A stretch of 64,000 bases of DNA from Candidatus Atribacteria bacterium (GCA_003451675.1 DMCY01000019.1:9866-73865), one strand, 5' to 3'; counted from the first letter of the stretch, positions 1-9,948 are shown. Notes: generated by a model not told the origin, from the sequence alone. Program-made: numbers and translations.

Positions 1-765
1 GTTAGAATCGCTTTCTAATTCAACTATAATATATCTTTTTAACACATTTATTTCTATAACTTTTCCTTTGCCTTTCTCTGTTTCAACATTATCTCTCAAT
101 TTAGGATAATTTTTCAAGCACTCTTTATAGAATTCAGATTCGTAAGATAGACAGCACATTAATCTACCGCAAAGGCCTGATACTTTAGATTGATTCAGGG
201 CAATTTTTTGTATTTTAGCCATATTAATATGAATTGGAGTAAACTTTTGAATATAAGAACTGCAGCACACTTCTCTCCCACAAATTCCCATTCCACCTAT
301 TAATTTTGTTCCATCTCTTACCCCAATCTGTCTCAGCTCAATTTTAGTTTTAAAGACTTTAGCTAAGTCTTTAACCAATTCTCGAAAATCTATTCGTTGA
401 GTAGAAACAAAATAGAATATTATCCGACTTTTATCAAATAGATACTTTGCATAAACTAATTTCATGGGCAAGTTATATTTTTTAATCTTCTCTTTACATA
501 TATTTAATGCATCAATTTCCTCTCGCTTTATTATTTCGAGTTTCTTAAAATCCTCTTTATTCGCTTTTCTAAGTACATTTTTAAGCGGGGTATCTATTTC
601 ATCATTTTTTATATATTTGTAAGGGATCACTACTTTGCCCAAGTCTAAACCAATAGCTGTTTTTACTAGACAAATATCCCCTTTTTTTAATCTAATTTTA
701 TTATTAATTTTAAAATAATAGATATAATTTGTTTTGGCAAATTTTAAACCAGTTACTTTAGGCAA
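1..765 (-). CDS. ricT: PSP1-domain protein RicT/YaaT (3' end beyond window)
   Basis: Open from a TTG at 765 to the window edge, 255 codons with no stop, so the C-terminus is missing. A GGTAGG ribosome-binding site lies about 9 bases upstream of the TTG, and no ATG fits the conserved N-terminus. PSP1-domain hallmarks are visible: Cys clusters at residues 162/167/168 (in ICGREVCC) and 199/204/205 (in LCGRLMCC). In Bacillus this protein belongs to the RicAFT complex, which carries Fe-S clusters and acts with RNase Y in mRNA maturation. It overlaps the 3' end of holB by 13 bases, so the two are translationally coupled, and the tmk-holB-ricT order is common in Gram-positive bacteria. Confidence 0.85.
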   Translation of the reverse strand, partial: MPKVTGLKFAKTNYIYYFKINNKIRLKKGDICLVKTAIGLDLGKVVIPYKYIKNDEIDTPLKNVLRKANKEDFKKLEIIKREEIDALNICKEKIKKYNLPMKLVYAKYLFDKSRIIFYFVSTQRIDFRELVKDLAKVFKTKIELRQIGVRDGTKLIGGMGICGREVCCSSYIQKFTPIHINMAKIQKIALNQSKVSGLCGRLMCCLSYESEFYKECLKNYPKLRDNVETEKGKGKVIEINVLKRYIIVELESDSN

Positions 766-1760
766 TACTCAACACCTACCATCTTTATATATAATCTTTC
801 TAAAATGAGACGTTTATTCACATTTTTTATCAAATATTCTTCAATTTGTTCTAAATAATCCAAAATATCAATTAGAATTTCCTGGGAATAGATTTGAGAT
901 TTTTCCTCAAGCATTTCTAATTTATCGCAATTAGCAACATACTTTTGATCTCCTGTATTTTTAATAATTAAAATATCCCGATACCATAATTTTATCATTT
1001 CTAAAATCTCTTCTATTCTATCTATTTCAGATACCATCTTTTCAACTTTTGCAAAAACATCGTCACCATATTTTCCGGGAGATATAGCTGATAAGTAGTT
1101 TAGTACTTCTTCCCTTCTAATAAAATATTCCTTATCTGACAACAATTTTAAAGCGCTTCCGATACTCCCTTGAGCTAATTTGGAAATAATATCAGCTTTC
1201 TCTTTTTCTAAATTTTTATTTCTATTTAATAAAAACTCTTTTATTTTATAGTAGGATATTAATCCAAAATTTACTATCTGGCAACGTGAGACTATAGTAG
1301 GCAATATTGGATCTATCTTTGAGCAAATCAGAATTATTATTGCGTAATGAGGTGGTTCTTCAATGGTTTTTAATAAACAGTTTGACGCCTCAAGGGTCAT
1401 TTTTTCTGCTTTGTCTATTATGTATACCTTTTTTTTATTTTTAAAGGGCTTCAGTCCAATCTCTTTTCGCATTTCTCGTATTTGTTCAATCTTTATCGAA
1501 CTCTTTATTGGTTCAATTATTTTTAAATCCGGGCTGCATTGCTTACTAATCTCATTACACGATTGACAGTCTTCGCAAGCTTCTGAATTTTTATTAAGGT
1601 TCAAACAATTTACCGCCTTGGCAAATTCTATAGCCGTAAGCTTTTTCCCAGTCCCTTTGCTCCCGACAAAAATATAAGACGAGGAGATTTTATTCTCTTT
1701 TAGGGATTTTTTCAGTATTTTTATTGCTCTTTCCTGTCCAACTATATCTTTAAAAGACAT
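753..1760 (-). CDS. holB: DNA polymerase III delta' subunit
   Basis: 335 residues, normal for the family. The Walker A loop GSKGTGKK is at 33-40, four zinc-module cysteines are at 52, 62, 65 and 68, the Walker B-like segment YIIDKAEK starts near 113, and the sensor/arginine-finger SRC is at 158-160. As part of the clamp loader with tau/gamma and delta it opens the beta clamp onto primed DNA. Its 3' end overlaps ricT; tmk lies upstream across a repeat-filled gap, so co-transcription with tmk is likely but not shown. Confidence 0.92.
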   Translation of the reverse strand: MSFKDIVGQERAIKILKKSLKENKISSSYIFVGSKGTGKKLTAIEFAKAVNCLNLNKNSEACEDCQSCNEISKQCSPDLKIIEPIKSSIKIEQIREMRKEIGLKPFKNKKKVYIIDKAEKMTLEASNCLLKTIEEPPHYAIIILICSKIDPILPTIVSRCQIVNFGLISYYKIKEFLLNRNKNLEKEKADIISKLAQGSIGSALKLLSDKEYFIRREEVLNYLSAISPGKYGDDVFAKVEKMVSEIDRIEEILEMIKLWYRDILIIKNTGDQKYVANCDKLEMLEEKSQIYSQEILIDILDYLEQIEEYLIKNVNKRLILERLYIKMVGVEYCLK

Positions 1761-2054
1761 AACTTACTCCCTTTATCAGTGTTTAGGATAAATCAATACA
1801 CTAAAAATGCAAAGTGAAAAGATACATCAGTTAGTTAGTTACTTGGTTAGCTGGTTAGCTGGTTTAATGCTAACTCATTAACTAACTAATTTTATACGGT
1901 ATATTATATTTAATAATCTGACTTCTATTTTATTTATGAGATACAATTCACTAGATACAAACTTGGCTTCTGGATTCTGACTCCTGGCTTCTTTCTCTTA
2001 TTTTCTTAACCATCTAACCAGGTAACCAGCTAACTATTTAACCAAATGTATACG
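1761..2054. repeat. Intergenic octamer/heptamer repeat block
   Basis: No gene. A TTAGTTGG-type array (from about 1830) runs into an inverted AACTAACT array near 1885, so the block can fold on itself. A second pair of short arrays lies at 2012-2042, followed by an ACGCTAA/ACGCTAT heptamer run at about 2051-2070 that enters the 3' end of tmk. Confidence 0.8.
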
Positions 2055-2717
2055 CTAAACGCTATCCGCTAATTTTTTATTCACAATTTTGATTATCTCT
2101 TCGAATATATCTTCTTTGCTTCTGTTGGCATTAATTATTTTAATTCTTCCTTTTTCTTCATGAGATAATTGGTAATAGCCGTGCCTAACTCTTTCTAAAA
2201 ATAATTTTCCTCCGATAATTTTTTTATTTATAAATTCTTCTTCAAATCGCATTTCATGCGAATTACCGAAAGAAGCTGACCTCCTTAATCCTTCGTATGG
2301 ATCAATATCTAAGATGAAAGTTAAATCAGGAATAGCTTTTCCCACGACTAAGTTATTTAGATGCTTTATAATTTTTAAATCTATACCTCTTCCGTACCCT
2401 TGATAAGCAGTAGTAGAATCATAAAAACGATCAGATATAACTACCTTCCCCTCTTCTATCGCTGGTAAAATTATTAATCTGACATTTTCTGCCCGAGAAG
2501 CTAAAAACAATAGCATTTCGGTCTTATAATCCATACCATCATTTTTTTGGTCGAGAAGAATTTTACGTATTTTATATCCAATCTTTGTTCCTCCCGGCTC
2601 TTTAGTGTAGATAGAAGGAATTCTTTGTTTAACTAAAAAATCGAAAAGCATCTTTGCTTGGGTAGTTTTCCCACAGCCTTCAAGCCCTTCAAAAGTTATA
2701 AATAACCCTTTTTTCAT
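2055..2717 (-). CDS. tmk: Thymidylate kinase (dTMP kinase)
   Basis: 220 residues. The P-loop FEGLEGCGKTTQ is at 9-20, the DRF motif at 96-98, and the substrate segment STTAYQGYGR at 101-110. It phosphorylates dTMP to dTDP in the cytoplasm. thyX and tdk in the same window supply dTMP by de novo synthesis and by salvage. The start is preceded by GAGGTAAAT. The last codons (Ala-Asp-Ser-Val-stop) are encoded by the intergenic ACGCTAT heptamer repeat, so the C-terminal tail appears to have been acquired from repeat DNA. Confidence 0.93.
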   Translation of the reverse strand: MKKGLFITFEGLEGCGKTTQAKMLFDFLVKQRIPSIYTKEPGGTKIGYKIRKILLDQKNDGMDYKTEMLLFLASRAENVRLIILPAIEEGKVVISDRFYDSTTAYQGYGRGIDLKIIKHLNNLVVGKAIPDLTFILDIDPYEGLRRSASFGNSHEMRFEEEFINKKIIGGKLFLERVRHGYYQLSHEEKGRIKIINANRSKEDIFEEIIKIVNKKLADSV

Positions 2718-3041
2718 TATTTACCTCGATAATTTAAATTAGTCGTTAGTGCACAAAATTAGCGTATAGCGTACAGTATTTAGCGTATATATTTAGTTAG
2801 CTGGTTATTTAGTTAGTTGGTTAGTTGGTTAGTTGGTTACTTGGTTAACTAGTTAAAAATACAGGTTGCAAGTTACGAGTTCCAAGTTTATAACTTCGGA
2901 GCTAGACGCTCGATTTAGCGAACTCGTTCTACCTTTCTTAACTCGATACTCGATACTATATACTTATTTCTCAAAGAGATACGAATACCGTTTTGTGCTT
3001 TTCGTTTTCGCTTTATTACTACTCACTATATACTAATTTTA
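2718..3041. repeat. Intergenic repeat block
   Basis: No gene. Contains AGCGTATA heptamers near 2760-2790, an uninterrupted TTAGTTGG octamer array at about 2790-2850, and short GATACTCGATACT runs near 2945-2960. No terminator or promoter could be assigned. Confidence 0.75.
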
Positions 3042-3494
3042 TTATTTTTTATTTTCATTATTGTTCATAAGTACTCGGCAAATATCAGTTAGAGTTACTA
3101 TTCCCACTAATTTCCCATCTCGCAAGACAGGAAGTCTTTGAATTTTATTTCTAATAAGTAGATCCGCCGCTAAAACTTCGTTATCATCTTCATCGATAGT
3201 AATAATATTCTTTCTCATAAATTCTTCAATTGGATGTTGAGAGTATTCTTTTAAACTTTTAGATAATTGTATAAATTCAGAAAGAATAGAATTACTATTT
3301 ATAATTCCTAAATAATTCGGTAGGGTAGCTTTGATTATGTCGTGTAGAGATATAAATCCGATAACCTCTTGATTATTATTAACCACTGGAAGCCCGGTAA
3401 TTTTATGTCTGGATAATATGCCTATCAAATCCACCAATTTACATGTAGCTAAAGCACTGGTAACATCCCGAATCATAATATCCTTTATTTTCAA
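3042..3494 (-). CDS. CBS-domain pair protein
   Basis: 150 residues made almost entirely of two CBS domains (about 1-60 and 80-142). Repeated features include IMIRDVTSAL, TGLPVVNN, IGFISLHDI, then NIITIDEDD, QRLPVL and LVGIVTLTDI. Stand-alone CBS pairs bind adenine nucleotides and act as energy sensors; no effector domain is fused here, so the target is unknown. It follows the PfkB-family sugar kinase gene by 29 bases on the same strand, suggesting one transcript and possibly a link to sugar phosphate flux. Confidence 0.85.
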   Translation of the reverse strand: MKIKDIMIRDVTSALATCKLVDLIGILSRHKITGLPVVNNNQEVIGFISLHDIIKATLPNYLGIINSNSILSEFIQLSKSLKEYSQHPIEEFMRKNIITIDEDDNEVLAADLLIRNKIQRLPVLRDGKLVGIVTLTDICRVLMNNNENKK

Positions 3495-3523
3495 TTTTGA
3501 TTATCTCCTCTCAATATCTATCT

Positions 3524-4456
3524 TTATAATCTCTTAACCTTCACACATTGAAGACATTTCTCTACTTCTTCTCTTGAACTAAATTCCTCTTCTTCTCTTA
3601 GGGCACTGGCTAAAGCACAGGCCATAGAAAATTTTATTGCTTCCTCAAGATTTTTCCCCTCTTCGCTTAATGTAATTGCAAATCCTGCAATTAAGGCATC
3701 TCCCGCTCCGATTAAATTTACGATTTCATGATAGTCAGTCTCGGCAAACCATATTTCATCTCGGGTAGCAATTATATCTTTTTCTTGTTCCAGAGAAACT
3801 ACACCAATTTCTGCTCCTCTCTGTACAACTTCTTTTGCTGCTTTAATCGCATCTTTTTCCTTATTAATTTTAATTCCAAAAATTCGATTGCTTTCTCGAA
3901 GATCAGGCTTTGCTAAAAAAGGCTTTTTCTCTAAACCTCTTATAAATTGTTCTCCGGAAGTATTTAAAATAGTTTTTACCTCTCTTTCCCTGGCAATAGA
4001 AATTAAATCACCATATATATTTACAGGTACTCCTCGAGGCAAACTTCCAGAGAGTGTAACTACACTACATTGAGACATAACCCGATAAAAGATTGATTTT
4101 AACATCTCTAAGTCATATTCTGTAATTTTAGGTCCTGTTTCGCTTAATAAGGTATGTTGCCCCGTTTCTTTATCTGAAATAATCGTATTACTTCTAGTCT
4201 TCTCTTCGATATGCCAAAAATTAGTAGTTATGCCCATTTCTCTTAGTTCTTCTTCTATCATTCTCCCTCTGCCGCCTCCTAAAAATCCGACAGCGATAGT
4301 TTCTCTGCCACATCCCCTAATAGCTTTAGACACATTTATCCCTTTGCCCCCAGAAGTGGTATGGGCATTTAAAACTTTATTGTAATGATTTATTTTTAAA
4401 TTACTAACCTCTAAAATCACATCTATCGCAGGGTTTAAGGTAACAGTACCTATCAT
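3524..4456 (-). CDS. PfkB-family sugar-phosphate kinase (1-phosphofructokinase type)
   Basis: 310 residues. Opens with TVTLNPAIDVILEV, typical of the FruK/LacC branch of PfkB (ribokinase-like) kinases, then GGKGIN at 36-41, GSLPRGVP near 137-144, and the anion-hole and catalytic motif GAGD at 250-253 with Asp253 as general base. Expected reaction: ATP-dependent phosphorylation of fructose 1-phosphate or tagatose 6-phosphate to the 1,6-bisphosphate. No PTS genes are nearby, so substrate choice is open. First gene of a probable two-gene unit with the CBS protein. Confidence 0.82.
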   Translation of the reverse strand: MIGTVTLNPAIDVILEVSNLKINHYNKVLNAHTTSGGKGINVSKAIRGCGRETIAVGFLGGGRGRMIEEELREMGITTNFWHIEEKTRSNTIISDKETGQHTLLSETGPKITEYDLEMLKSIFYRVMSQCSVVTLSGSLPRGVPVNIYGDLISIAREREVKTILNTSGEQFIRGLEKKPFLAKPDLRESNRIFGIKINKEKDAIKAAKEVVQRGAEIGVVSLEQEKDIIATRDEIWFAETDYHEIVNLIGAGDALIAGFAITLSEEGKNLEEAIKFSMACALASALREEEEFSSREEVEKCLQCVKVKRL

Positions 4457-4904
4457 ATTTTATCCCTTCCTTTTTATTATGTTAATTTTTTCGATATTTA
4501 TAAAATTATAACTTACTTAAGTATATTTATCAATCTTATCTCGTATGTGTTTGGTTAGCTGGTTAATTGGTTCCCTGGTTAATTGGTTAGAAATACAAGG
4601 TGAATTACAAGTTATCAGTTTTTGTTTTTTAGTTTACAGTAATCCCTCTCACCCTAACCCTCTCGCTCCAAAGGGAGGGGGAATATGTTCTACATATTAT
4701 AGCCTATCTTGTATTTTAGCTCCTAAATTCCCGCTTCCCAGGCTGTAAATGATATAGTAATGTTGGAATAACAGAAGAACGAGTTATTTTTTGTTTTGCA
4801 CTTTTAATTTTTCGCTATCTTAACCAGTTAACTAAGTAACCAACTAACCAACTAACTAATTTTACATGCTAAACGCTTTACGCTATACGCTATTACGCTA
4901 GATA
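4457..4904. repeat. Intergenic repeat block with CCCTAACCCTCT-type element
   Basis: No gene. TTAGCTGG/TTAATTGG octamers at about 4551-4592; a CCCTCTCACCCTAACCCTCT-type element with facing GGGAGGGGG at about 4645-4681 (a related element lies in reverse near 63518-63550); AACCAACTAACT array at about 4813-4860; TACGCTA heptamers at about 4865-4900 that reach the rhomboid stop codon. Confidence 0.75.
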
Positions 4905-5579
4905 CTATTTTACAAACGGTTTAAATAATTTAATTAAAATGATTCCGCAAATAAAGCCACCAATGTGAGCAAACCAGGCTACCCCACCCTCTCCTGTTCT
5001 AACCGCTAAAGAAGATATGCCATATAAAAATTGGTATATTATCCAAAAACTTAATACTACTACCGCGGGAATTTTAATCAATCTTATAAAAAAACCAAAG
5101 ATAATCACCGTAGTCACTTTAGCTCGGGGATAAAGCAACAAATATGCTCCTAATACACCAGCTATTGCACCACTTGCTCCAACCATTGGTACTCTAGAAT
5201 CAGGATTAATAAATATTTGTGTGAGAGCAGCAACTATGCCACAAAGGAGATAAAAAATTACAAATTTTTTTCTACCTAAATAATCCTCTACATTATTTCC
5301 AAATATCCATAAAAACAACATATTTCCTAATAAGTGAACAATGCTACCATGCATAAACATAGAGGAAAATATGGTTAAATAAATAGGTGATGGACCGGAA
5401 GGAAAAAGATCGATATGATGACTAATTTCAAAAGGAAGCAAACCCATTGAATAGATAAATTCAGCAAACCTTTCGCCTAAGGATACTTGATATAAATATA
5501 CTATTGAATTCAGCGCAATTAATGCTACTGTTATTAAGGGAAATTTTTTTGTTGGTAAATCGTCATAAATGGGAAACAT
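4905..5579 (-). CDS. Rhomboid-family intramembrane serine protease
   Basis: 224 residues with at least six hydrophobic segments. The catalytic GASG motif puts the nucleophile at Ser136, and the partner His is His205 in AHIGG. The HxxxN segment HLLGN at 82-86 supplies the oxyanion-side residues. It cleaves transmembrane substrates within the membrane; the substrate is not predictable. It stands alone between two repeat-filled gaps. The stop codon sits in the TACGCTA/GATACTA repeat on its 3' side. Confidence 0.88.
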   Translation of the reverse strand: MFPIYDDLPTKKFPLITVALIALNSIVYLYQVSLGERFAEFIYSMGLLPFEISHHIDLFPSGPSPIYLTIFSSMFMHGSIVHLLGNMLFLWIFGNNVEDYLGRKKFVIFYLLCGIVAALTQIFINPDSRVPMVGASGAIAGVLGAYLLLYPRAKVTTVIIFGFFIRLIKIPAVVVLSFWIIYQFLYGISSLAVRTGEGGVAWFAHIGGFICGIILIKLFKPFVK

Positions 5580-5953
5580 AAATTATCACACCTTTAAATA
5601 GTTGATAGTCGTTAGTATTTAGTATATCGTATATCGTAGAGAAATAGAAGTCAGAAACCAAATTAGTATCGAGTATCACGTTAAGAAAACAGAATTCAGA
5701 TACGAGGAGACAGAATATCAAAAAGCGGATAGCGTATAGCGTAGAGCGTATAGTTAGAAAAGAAGACAGAAGCCTAATTCGTATCTCGTATAAAATACAG
5801 TGACAAGTAATATGTGATGAGTAATAAGATTAAATGCCCGAAACTATAAAAACAGGTTACTTGTTACACATTACACATCACATAACCTGGGCAACTAATA
5901 TTAATTGATAAATTGGGGAATTGGGGAATTGGTGAATTGGTGAATTGGTGAAT
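5580..5953. repeat. Intergenic repeat block with AATTGGTG octamers
   Basis: No gene. Heptamer runs of the CGTATAT and AGCGTATA type at about 5610-5640 and 5720-5755, a loose inverted pair built on GTAATATGTGATGAGTAA and TTACACATTACACATCAC (about 5803-5885), and five and a half tandem copies of the octamer AATTGGGG/AATTGGTG at 5911-5954 directly against the wecB stop codon. Confidence 0.8.
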
Positions 5954-7111
5954 TTATTTTGCTTTAAATTCATCAGGAGATTGATCAATTAAATTAAAAT
6001 TATATAGAATCTTTTTAACAATTCTTCCTGAAGCTTTTCCGTCTCCATAAGGATTGATACTTTTTGACATTTCCATATATTTTTCTCGATTGTTTAAGAG
6101 TAAATCAACCTCACTATAAATCCTTTCTTCGTCAGTTCCAATCAGCTTCACCACACCCGCTTTAACTGCTTCTGGCCTTTCTGTTTCATCCCGTAAAACT
6201 AATACTGGCTTACCCAAAGAAGGTGCTTCTTCTTGTATCCCACCAGAGTCTGTAAGTATAATATATGATTTAGACATTAAGTTAATCATATCATCATAAT
6301 CTAAACTATCGAGAAGTAAAATATCTTTTTTATTTTGCAAGATTTCCTGAACATTCCTTCTTATTTCAGGATTTTTATGCAGAGGGAAAATTACAAATAT
6401 ATCAGAATGTTCGTCGATTATTTTATTTATTGCTTGGCAAGTTTCTTTTAATGGTTCTCCCCAATTCTCTCTTCTATGCATGGTCACTAAAATAATCTTT
6501 TTCTCAAATATTTTTTTATCTTTTAATTGAGATTCTCTAAATATATAGTTCTCTTTAATCATTAATAACAGAGAATCTATCACAGTATTTCCAGAGATAA
6601 AAATATCTTCTTTTTTTACTCCTTCAGAAAGCAAATTTTCATATGATTGGGTAGTGGGAGCAAAGTGGAGATCAGTTAGCACACTGGTTAGATGTCTATT
6701 TACCTCTTCAGGAAAAGGATAATATTTATTGTTAGTTCTAAGCCCGGCTTCTACATGACCTATTTTTATTTTCTGATAAAAAGCAGCTAATGCTCCAGTA
6801 AAAGTAGTAGTAGTATCACCCTGCACTAACACCATAGACGGTTTTTCTTCTTTTAATATTTTTCCAATACCTAAAAGACTATTCTTGGTAATATCTGATA
6901 AAGATTGACCTTGTTCCATGATATCTAAATCGTAATCAGAGTTAATCTGAAAAATTTCTAACATCTGATCCAACATTTCACGGTGTTGGCCAGAAACTAT
7001 AATTCTGTAATCTATAAGATGGGGGTATTTTTTTATTTCTGAAATTACAGGAAACATCTTTATGGTTTCGGGACGAGTTCCAAAAATTATTGCAATTTTT
7101 ATTTTATTCAT
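5954..7111 (-). CDS. wecB: UDP-N-acetylglucosamine 2-epimerase (non-hydrolysing)
   Basis: 385 residues from ATG at 7111; an in-frame TTG at 7123 would add four. The ATG overlaps the comEB stop (ATGAATAA). Family motifs: [15 protein letters not shown] at the N-terminus, [24 protein letters not shown] and [10 protein letters not shown]. It interconverts UDP-GlcNAc and UDP-ManNAc for cell-surface polysaccharide. The comEB-wecB pairing is found in many Firmicutes. No glycosyltransferase is close, so the final polymer is not defined here. Confidence 0.92.
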   Translation of the reverse strand: MNKIKIAIIFGTRPETIKMFPVISEIKKYPHLIDYRIIVSGQHREMLDQMLEIFQINSDYDLDIMEQGQSLSDITKNSLLGIGKILKEEKPSMVLVQGDTTTTFTGALAAFYQKIKIGHVEAGLRTNNKYYPFPEEVNRHLTSVLTDLHFAPTTQSYENLLSEGVKKEDIFISGNTVIDSLLLMIKENYIFRESQLKDKKIFEKKIILVTMHRRENWGEPLKETCQAINKIIDEHSDIFVIFPLHKNPEIRRNVQEILQNKKDILLLDSLDYDDMINLMSKSYIILTDSGGIQEEAPSLGKPVLVLRDETERPEAVKAGVVKLIGTDEERIYSEVDLLLNNREKYMEMSKSINPYGDGKASGRIVKKILYNFNLIDQSPDEFKAK

Positions 7112-7553
7112 AATAAATCTCAATTACTCCTGCATCCTTTAGAATTTTCCGAGCTAACTCATCAGGGTATTTTTCTTTATAAATTATTTTTTTTATTCCT
7201 GAATTTATAATCATCTTAGCGCAAGTAACACAAGGTTGAGTTGTACAATATAATACACTGCCTTTTATGCTTATACCGTATAATGCGGCCTGAACAATTG
7301 CATTTTGTTCAGCATGTAATCCCCTACATAATTCCTGCCTTTCTCCGGAAGCAACTTTTTTTATTTCTCTTAAACATCCTATTTCCAAACAATGAGGCAG
7401 CCCCCTGGGTGCACCATTATACCCGGTAGTAAGTATTCGCTTATCTTGTACGATTACTGCTCCGACTTTTCTTCTTAAACAGGTAGAACGCTTGGAAACT
7501 AATTCAGTTATTTCCATAAAATATTCATCCCAGGTTGGACGACTCATAAACAT
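7104..7553 (-). CDS. comEB: dCMP deaminase (ComEB family)
   Basis: 149 residues. Zinc site and proton shuttle of cytidine-deaminase folds: HAE at 80-82 and PCVTC with Cys108 and Cys111. Deaminates dCMP to dUMP, the substrate of ThyX encoded at 13158-13853. A GGGAG site precedes the start; ATG at 7553 or the second ATG two codons later are both possible. Overlaps wecB by 8 bases, so the two are coupled. Confidence 0.9.
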   Translation of the reverse strand: MFMSRPTWDEYFMEITELVSKRSTCLRRKVGAVIVQDKRILTTGYNGAPRGLPHCLEIGCLREIKKVASGERQELCRGLHAEQNAIVQAALYGISIKGSVLYCTTQPCVTCAKMIINSGIKKIIYKEKYPDELARKILKDAGVIEIYYE

Positions 7554-7983
7554 ACAACTCCCTTAATAGTATTGTTATTTAGCGGGCAACATAGAATCTA
7601 ATTTGCAGCGAAAAACTATATTAGTTAGTTGGTTACATGGTTAACTGGTTTTATGCTAATTCATTAACTAACTAATTCTACAAGACACATGTTATTTAAT
7701 ATTCTTTTTCTATCTTCCTCTTTTACCACTATATGTTTTACACTAGGCGCTATTTCTTATCAAGGCGTATGCAATACGCCCCTACCTTCCTTTTTTCTAT
7801 TTTCCTTAATATTACAGTATATGCGTATTTGTTTATCCGGTTTATCAGCTACTTTAATTAGTTAATGATACCATTACACAGTTAACTGGTTTGATATTAA
7901 TTTTTAACTAGCTAACCAGGTAACTAACTAACCAACTAACTAATTCTTAGCGAGATACGATTCACGAGATACGATATACTAAT
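7554..7983. repeat. Intergenic repeat block with palindrome
   Basis: No gene. TTAGTTGG-type array facing TTAACTAACTAA at about 7620-7676; palindrome GGCGTATGCAATACGCC at 7764-7780 followed by CCTACC (member of the CCCCTAC-tailed family); AACCAGGTAACTAACTAACC array at about 7914-7945; GAGATACGATTCACGAGATACG at about 7950-7975 next to the upp stop. Confidence 0.8.
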
Positions 7984-8613
7984 TTATTTTGTTCCAAACA
8001 GTCTATCCCCAGCATCACCTAAGCCCGGGACTATATATCCATGTGAATTTAATCTTTCATCAACAGCTGCTGTGTATATCTTTACATCTGGGTGGTATTT
8101 TTGTAACATATTTATCCCTTCCGGAGCAGCAATTAAGCACATGAATTTTATATCTTCCGTGCCACATTTCTTGATATAGTCTATACAGGCAACAGCTGTA
8201 CCTCCTGTTGCTAACATCGGGTCAACAATAATTACTTTTCTATCTTTAATATCAAATGGTAATTTAGCATAATATTCTACAGGTTTTAAAGTTTCAGGAT
8301 CACGATACATGCCAATATGCCCTACTTTTGCAGGAGGAATAAGTTTTAATATTCCATCAACCATGCCCAAACCTGCTCTTAAAATAGTTACAATAGCAAT
8401 GTTTTTCCCTGAGATTACTTTACTTTTAGTCTTGCCAATGGGAGTTTCTATTTCAATTTCCTTTAATTCTATTTCTCTGGTTGCTTCATAAGCTATTAAA
8501 TTAGATAGCTCATCTACTAATTCTCTAAATTCTTTCATTTGAGTATTTTTATCTCTTATTAAAGTTATTTTGTGTTGTATTAAGGGGTGGTCCAAAATAA
8601 TTACTTCTGACAA
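7984..8613 (-). CDS. upp: Uracil phosphoribosyltransferase
   Basis: 209 residues, the standard length. The PRPP-binding loop [10 protein letters not shown] is at 131-140, with ILRAGLGM near 77-84 and the uracil-binding C-terminus [13 protein letters not shown]. Makes UMP from uracil and PRPP (pyrimidine salvage). With comEB, thyX, tdk, tmk and pyrG it gives this window a heavy pyrimidine content. No attenuator was recognised in the flanks. Confidence 0.95.
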   Translation of the reverse strand: MSEVIILDHPLIQHKITLIRDKNTQMKEFRELVDELSNLIAYEATREIELKEIEIETPIGKTKSKVISGKNIAIVTILRAGLGMVDGILKLIPPAKVGHIGMYRDPETLKPVEYYAKLPFDIKDRKVIIVDPMLATGGTAVACIDYIKKCGTEDIKFMCLIAAPEGINMLQKYHPDVKIYTAAVDERLNSHGYIVPGLGDAGDRLFGTK

Positions 8614-8974
8614 TGACTTTTCCTCCTTTTATAATCGTATATCGTATTTCGTATATAGTATATAGTATAGTATATAAATAATGGGTATTGTATAGAGTGA
8701 ATATTCTTTTGTACAAGATATTTATTATTTTTACGTTAAACAAAAACGTAAAACAAAAAGCCTAAAACCACATTGGTTGGTTAGCTGTTTTTATACTAAC
8801 TTATTCATTAACTAACTAAGTTTTAGTGAGATACAATTCAAGAGATACGAGCTTGGCTTCTGTTTTTTTTACGCAATACCATTTTACTCTGGCTACCGGA
8901 TTCTGTCTATTTGTTCTATTTTCTTTTCGATATACGACATACGATATACGAGATACGAGATACGAGATAATAAT
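8614..8974. repeat. Intergenic repeat block
   Basis: No gene; short open frames here are repeat translations. CGTATAT/CGTATTT heptamers at about 8635-8670, GGTTGGTTAGCTG facing TTAACTAACTAAG at about 8773-8820, and CGATATACGACATACGATA-type heptamers at about 8927-8970 ending against rpiB. Confidence 0.75.
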
Positions 8975-9427
8975 TTATTTATAAATCTTATCTTCTTCTT
9001 GCTTTATTTTATTTAAACGATTAATATGTCTTTCTTCCTGACTAAACTTGGTATTTAACCAAACTTTTACAATTTCTTTAGCCAATCCTACACCTATCAC
9101 TCTTGCCCCTAAAGTCAAAATATTCGCATCGTTATGTTCTCTGGAATACCGAGCAGTAAATTCATTATAACAAAGTGCTGCTCTGATGCCTCTAACTTTA
9201 TTAGCAACTACAGACATACCAATTCCTGTTCCACAGATCAAGATTCCTCTGTCATATTTTCCGCTTTTTACTTCTATGGCAACTTTAAAGCCAATATCTG
9301 GGTAATCTACAGATTTCTCGTTTTCGCAACCAAAATCCATATATTCTACATTCAGCTCCTTTAAATATTCTTTTAAATTTTCTTTTAATTGATAACCTCC
9401 GTGATCACTACCCAAAGCTATCTTCAT
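8975..9427 (-). CDS. rpiB: Ribose-5-phosphate isomerase B
   Basis: 150 residues from ATG at 9427, chosen because GGTGAGG lies 6 bases upstream and the protein then opens with the family signature KIALGSDHGGY; in-frame GTG codons further up overlap that ribosome-binding site. The motif GTGIGMSVVANK and the segment VRGIRAALCYNEFTA are conserved. Interconverts ribose 5-phosphate and ribulose 5-phosphate. Lies 17 bases after ywlE, an arrangement common in Clostridia and Bacilli. Confidence 0.93.
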   Translation of the reverse strand: MKIALGSDHGGYQLKENLKEYLKELNVEYMDFGCENEKSVDYPDIGFKVAIEVKSGKYDRGILICGTGIGMSVVANKVRGIRAALCYNEFTARYSREHNDANILTLGARVIGVGLAKEIVKVWLNTKFSQEERHINRLNKIKQEEDKIYK

Positions 9428-9444
9428 CTTATACCTCACCACCG

Positions 9445-9948
9445 TTATTTATTATTTTCTTCAAGAATTTTATCTAGTATCTTCTCTAAGTTTTCTTTTA
9501 ACTCTCTTGCTATAATTCGGTAAAATTCAATAGGTCTACCAAGAGGGTCGACTACTTCATAATTTTCGTCGGTTTTTCGCTTACTTTTAAATTCACCAAT
9601 CTGAGCAAATTCTTTAAGCAAATATATTTTATCTTGAGCGAAAGGAAATTTTCTCAGAATATAATCTTTATGTGTATTGGACATAACTAAAATTAGATTT
9701 GCCTTTTCAACTAACTCTTCCTGTACTTGCGTGGCTATATGTCGCGAAATATCAATTTCCTGCTCACTCATAACCTTGATAGCTTCGGGTGTAGGGCTCA
9801 TCCCCGGCAGAGCAGAAATTCCAGCCGATATAATATTAAAACTGCTATTATCTTCTTTTCTTTCTTTTAACATTTTTTTAAATATACCTTCAGCCATAGT
9901 GCTTCGGCAGGTATTACCGGTACAGACAAATAAGATAGTTTTAATCAT
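9445..9948 (-). CDS. ywlE: Low-MW phosphatase, protein-arginine-phosphatase type
   Basis: 167 residues. The CX5R phosphatase loop CTGNTCRS is at 9-16 and the general-acid Asp is in VVDPLGRP. The loop has Thr at position 13, where YwlE-type protein-arginine phosphatases carry the threonine that favours phosphoarginine; classical low-MW tyrosine phosphatases usually have Ile there. Predicted role: reversing McsB-type arginine phosphorylation. No mcsB or ctsR is visible in this window, so the partner kinase must be elsewhere or absent. Confidence 0.82.
   Translation of the reverse strand: MIKTILFVCTGNTCRSTMAEGIFKKMLKERKEDNSSFNIISAGISALPGMSPTPEAIKVMSEQEIDISRHIATQVQEELVEKANLILVMSNTHKDYILRKFPFAQDKIYLLKEFAQIGEFKSKRKTDENYEVVDPLGRPIEFYRIIARELKENLEKILDKILEENNK

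Noticed and set aside
8549..8743. 64-residue minus-strand frame overlapping the upp start
   Set aside because: Upper half is CGTATAT repeat, lower half is upp in another frame.
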